DNA of 5,025 bases from Chloroflexia bacterium. Lineage in GTDB: Bacteria > Chloroflexota > Chloroflexia > QHBQ01 > JADMIH01. Below the pieces are notes generated by a model. It was not told the DNA's origin. It saw nothing but the letters and a program-made list of their open reading frames with translations, and made no database searches. The position numbers and the translations under genes are program-made. Shown in pieces: positions 3,909 through 5,025 of the stretch (its first letter is position 1; the number at the start of each line of letters is the position of its first letter). The stretch is taken from contig JAICKM010000537.1 in NCBI GenBank assembly GCA_025927935.1, positions 1 to 5,025 on the forward strand. The letters are read 5' to 3'.

Positions 3909-5025
3909 ATGAGCAGTGATTGGGACAAGGACGCGCCGTCCGACGCCGGAACCCCCGACGGCGAGGATTCGTACCTCGCCATCCTCAAGGACCGCATCAA
4001 GGCGCGCAAGCAAACCCACGGCGCGGCGCCGGGCGGACGGGACCCGGCGGCGCTCGATGCCTTTATCCGCGCCCTGGACTCGGACAACCCCGATCCGGGC
4101 GCGCTCTATGCCCGCGGGCGCACCTACCACCAACTGGGGCGCTATGCCGAGGCGCTGGCCGACTTCACCCGCGCGCTGGCCTTGCGGCCCGATCACCCGG
4201 CCACGCTGCACCGCCGCGGCAACACCTACTACCAGCTTGCGCGCTACGCCGAGGCGCTGGCCGATTTCACCCGCAGCCTGGAGCTGCGCCCCGACCATGC
4301 CGGCGCGCTGAGTGACCGGGGCCGCACCTATGCCGCGCTGGGCCGCTACGCCGAGGCGCTGGCCGATCTGGACCGGGCCGTGCAGCGCCAGCCCGATCAC
4401 CCGGACATTCGCTACAACCGGGGCCTCACCTACTACCGGCAGGATCGCTACGCCGAGGCCCTGGCCGACTTCACGCGGGCGCTCGCCGCGCACCCCGATG
4501 ACCCGGAGTTGCTCTATAGCCGGGGCAACGCCTACAATGCGCTGGGCCGCCTGGCCGCCGCCCTGGCCGACTACAGCGCCGTCCTGGCTCGCGCGCCCCA
4601 GCACCAGGCGCGCACCAACCGGGGCATCACCTATCACCAGCTGGGCTACCACGCCGAGGCGCTGGCCGACCTGACCGCCGAACTGGCCCGCCGGCCCGCC
4701 GACCCGCTGCTGCTGTCGCACCGCGGCAATGTCCATAGCGCGCTGCACCAGCCGGAGGCGGCCCTGGCCGACTTCACGGCCAGCCTGACCGTGCGGCCCA
4801 GCCATATCCCCACGCTGATCAATCGCGGCATCACCTATCAGCAGTTGGGCCGCAATGCCGAGGCGCTGGCCGATTACCGGCAGGCGCTGACCCTGGCGCC
4901 GGACGACCCGGCAGTGCTCTATAACCTGGCCTGCTTCCACAGTCTACAAGGCGACGCGCTGGCCGCGCTGACCGTGCTGCGCGCCGCCGTGCGCGGCAAT
5001 CCCGCCTTTCGCCGCATGGCCGCCG
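3909..5025 (+). CDS. TPR-repeat protein, 3' end beyond the window
   Basis: There are 372 codons from ATG 3909 with no stop before the edge, so the gene is partial. Residues 1-62 are a hydrophilic leader (MSSDWDKDAPSDAG...) without a signal peptide or membrane segment. Residues 63-367 hold nine consecutive tetratricopeptide repeats starting at about 63, 97, 131, 165, 199, 233, 266, 300 and 334. The consensus is P-x-x-L-x-x-R-G-x-T-Y-x-x-L-G-R-Y-A-E-A-L-A-D-F. The pattern of W/L-G-Y-A-F-A-P positions is that of classical TPR helix pairs, which bind protein partners. The sixth repeat is 33 residues and the others 34. The ninth is the most diverged (PAVLYNLACFHSLQGD). A cytoplasmic scaffold role is likely; no partner or C-terminal domain is visible. 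ATG is chosen from the promoter position, because no ribosome site exists. Confidence 0.88.
   Translation, partial: MSSDWDKDAPSDAGTPDGEDSYLAILKDRIKARKQTHGAAPGGRDPAALDAFIRALDSDNPDPGALYARGRTYHQLGRYAEALADFTRALALRPDHPATLHRRGNTYYQLARYAEALADFTRSLELRPDHAGALSDRGRTYAALGRYAEALADLDRAVQRQPDHPDIRYNRGLTYYRQDRYAEALADFTRALAAHPDDPELLYSRGNAYNALGRLAAALADYSAVLARAPQHQARTNRGITYHQLGYHAEALADLTAELARRPADPLLLSHRGNVHSALHQPEAALADFTASLTVRPSHIPTLINRGITYQQLGRNAEALADYRQALTLAPDDPAVLYNLACFHSLQGDALAALTVLRAAVRGNPAFRRMAA
4095..5009 (+). repeat. Nine tandem TPR-coding units of about 102 bases
   Basis: Units start at 4095, 4197, 4299, 4401, 4503, 4605 (99 bases), 4704, 4806 and 4908. The first four keep an almost identical core, CGCTA(C/T)GCCGAGGC, followed by (G/C)CTGGCCGA. 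This is tighter than protein constraint needs, given codon choice. Later units drift (LAAALAD, QPEAALAD, NAEALAD). Confidence 0.85.

Noticed and set aside
3604..3919. Open frames on both strands across repeats B and C (motifs such as PLSAAERG or SPRRRGVGGE).
   Set aside because: They translate the palindromic repeat, give similar peptides in each copy, and have no supporting start signals.
2940..4940. A 2-kb open minus-strand frame, 666 codons, running into the hydrolase.
   Set aside because: Only 2940-3518 looks like a protein. The upstream part translates repeats B and C and the antisense of the TPR units, where codon bias and periodicity remove stops. A good Shine-Dalgarno sequence and promoter define the start at 3518.
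4095..5009. Regular period of about 102 bases as a CRISPR or satellite array.
   Set aside because: The units are in frame, encode clear TPR helix pairs and have no unique spacers.

Overview
The window is GC-rich bacterial DNA with four protein genes and a family of short palindromic repeat elements in the two larger gaps between genes. Gene content, composition and the repeats, which begin with a block like CCAACCTCTCCCCCAACCCC, resemble chromosomes of Chloroflexota (for example Anaerolineae or Chloroflexia). This assignment is from general familiarity; no marker gene is present to prove it.

Layout. 1-139: non-coding, with small repeats, ending in a strong extended -10 (TGGTATAAT). 140-1369 (+): lipoprotein with a long Pro/Thr-rich tether and a C39-type cysteine peptidase domain. 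1370-1639: repeat element A, then a promoter and a short hairpin-rich leader. 1640-2926 (+): ten-helix exporter of the ThrE (threonine/serine exporter) family, with the YjjP-like and YjjB-like halves fused in one chain. 2940-3518 (-): small metallo-beta-lactamase-fold hydrolase with all its metal ligands, convergent with the exporter across a 13-base gap. 3519-3908: divergent promoter region carrying truncated repeat B and complete repeat C. 3909 to the right edge (+): start of a TPR-repeat protein, still open at base 5025.

No operon is visible: each gene appears to have its own promoter and its own job (surface peptidase, small-molecule export, hydrolase, protein-binding scaffold). The sequence shows no pathway linking them.

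The most noteworthy signals are non-coding. Element C is bounded by near-perfect 23-base inverted repeats and carries no transposase, so it looks like a MITE- or REPIN-type element. The right ends of A and C share a 33-base block that stops 22 and 23 bases before the -10 boxes of the exporter and TPR genes. Two genes (140 and 3909) appear to be transcribed leaderless, while the other two have clear leaders and Shine-Dalgarno sequences. I see no convincing evidence of a wholly new multi-gene system.
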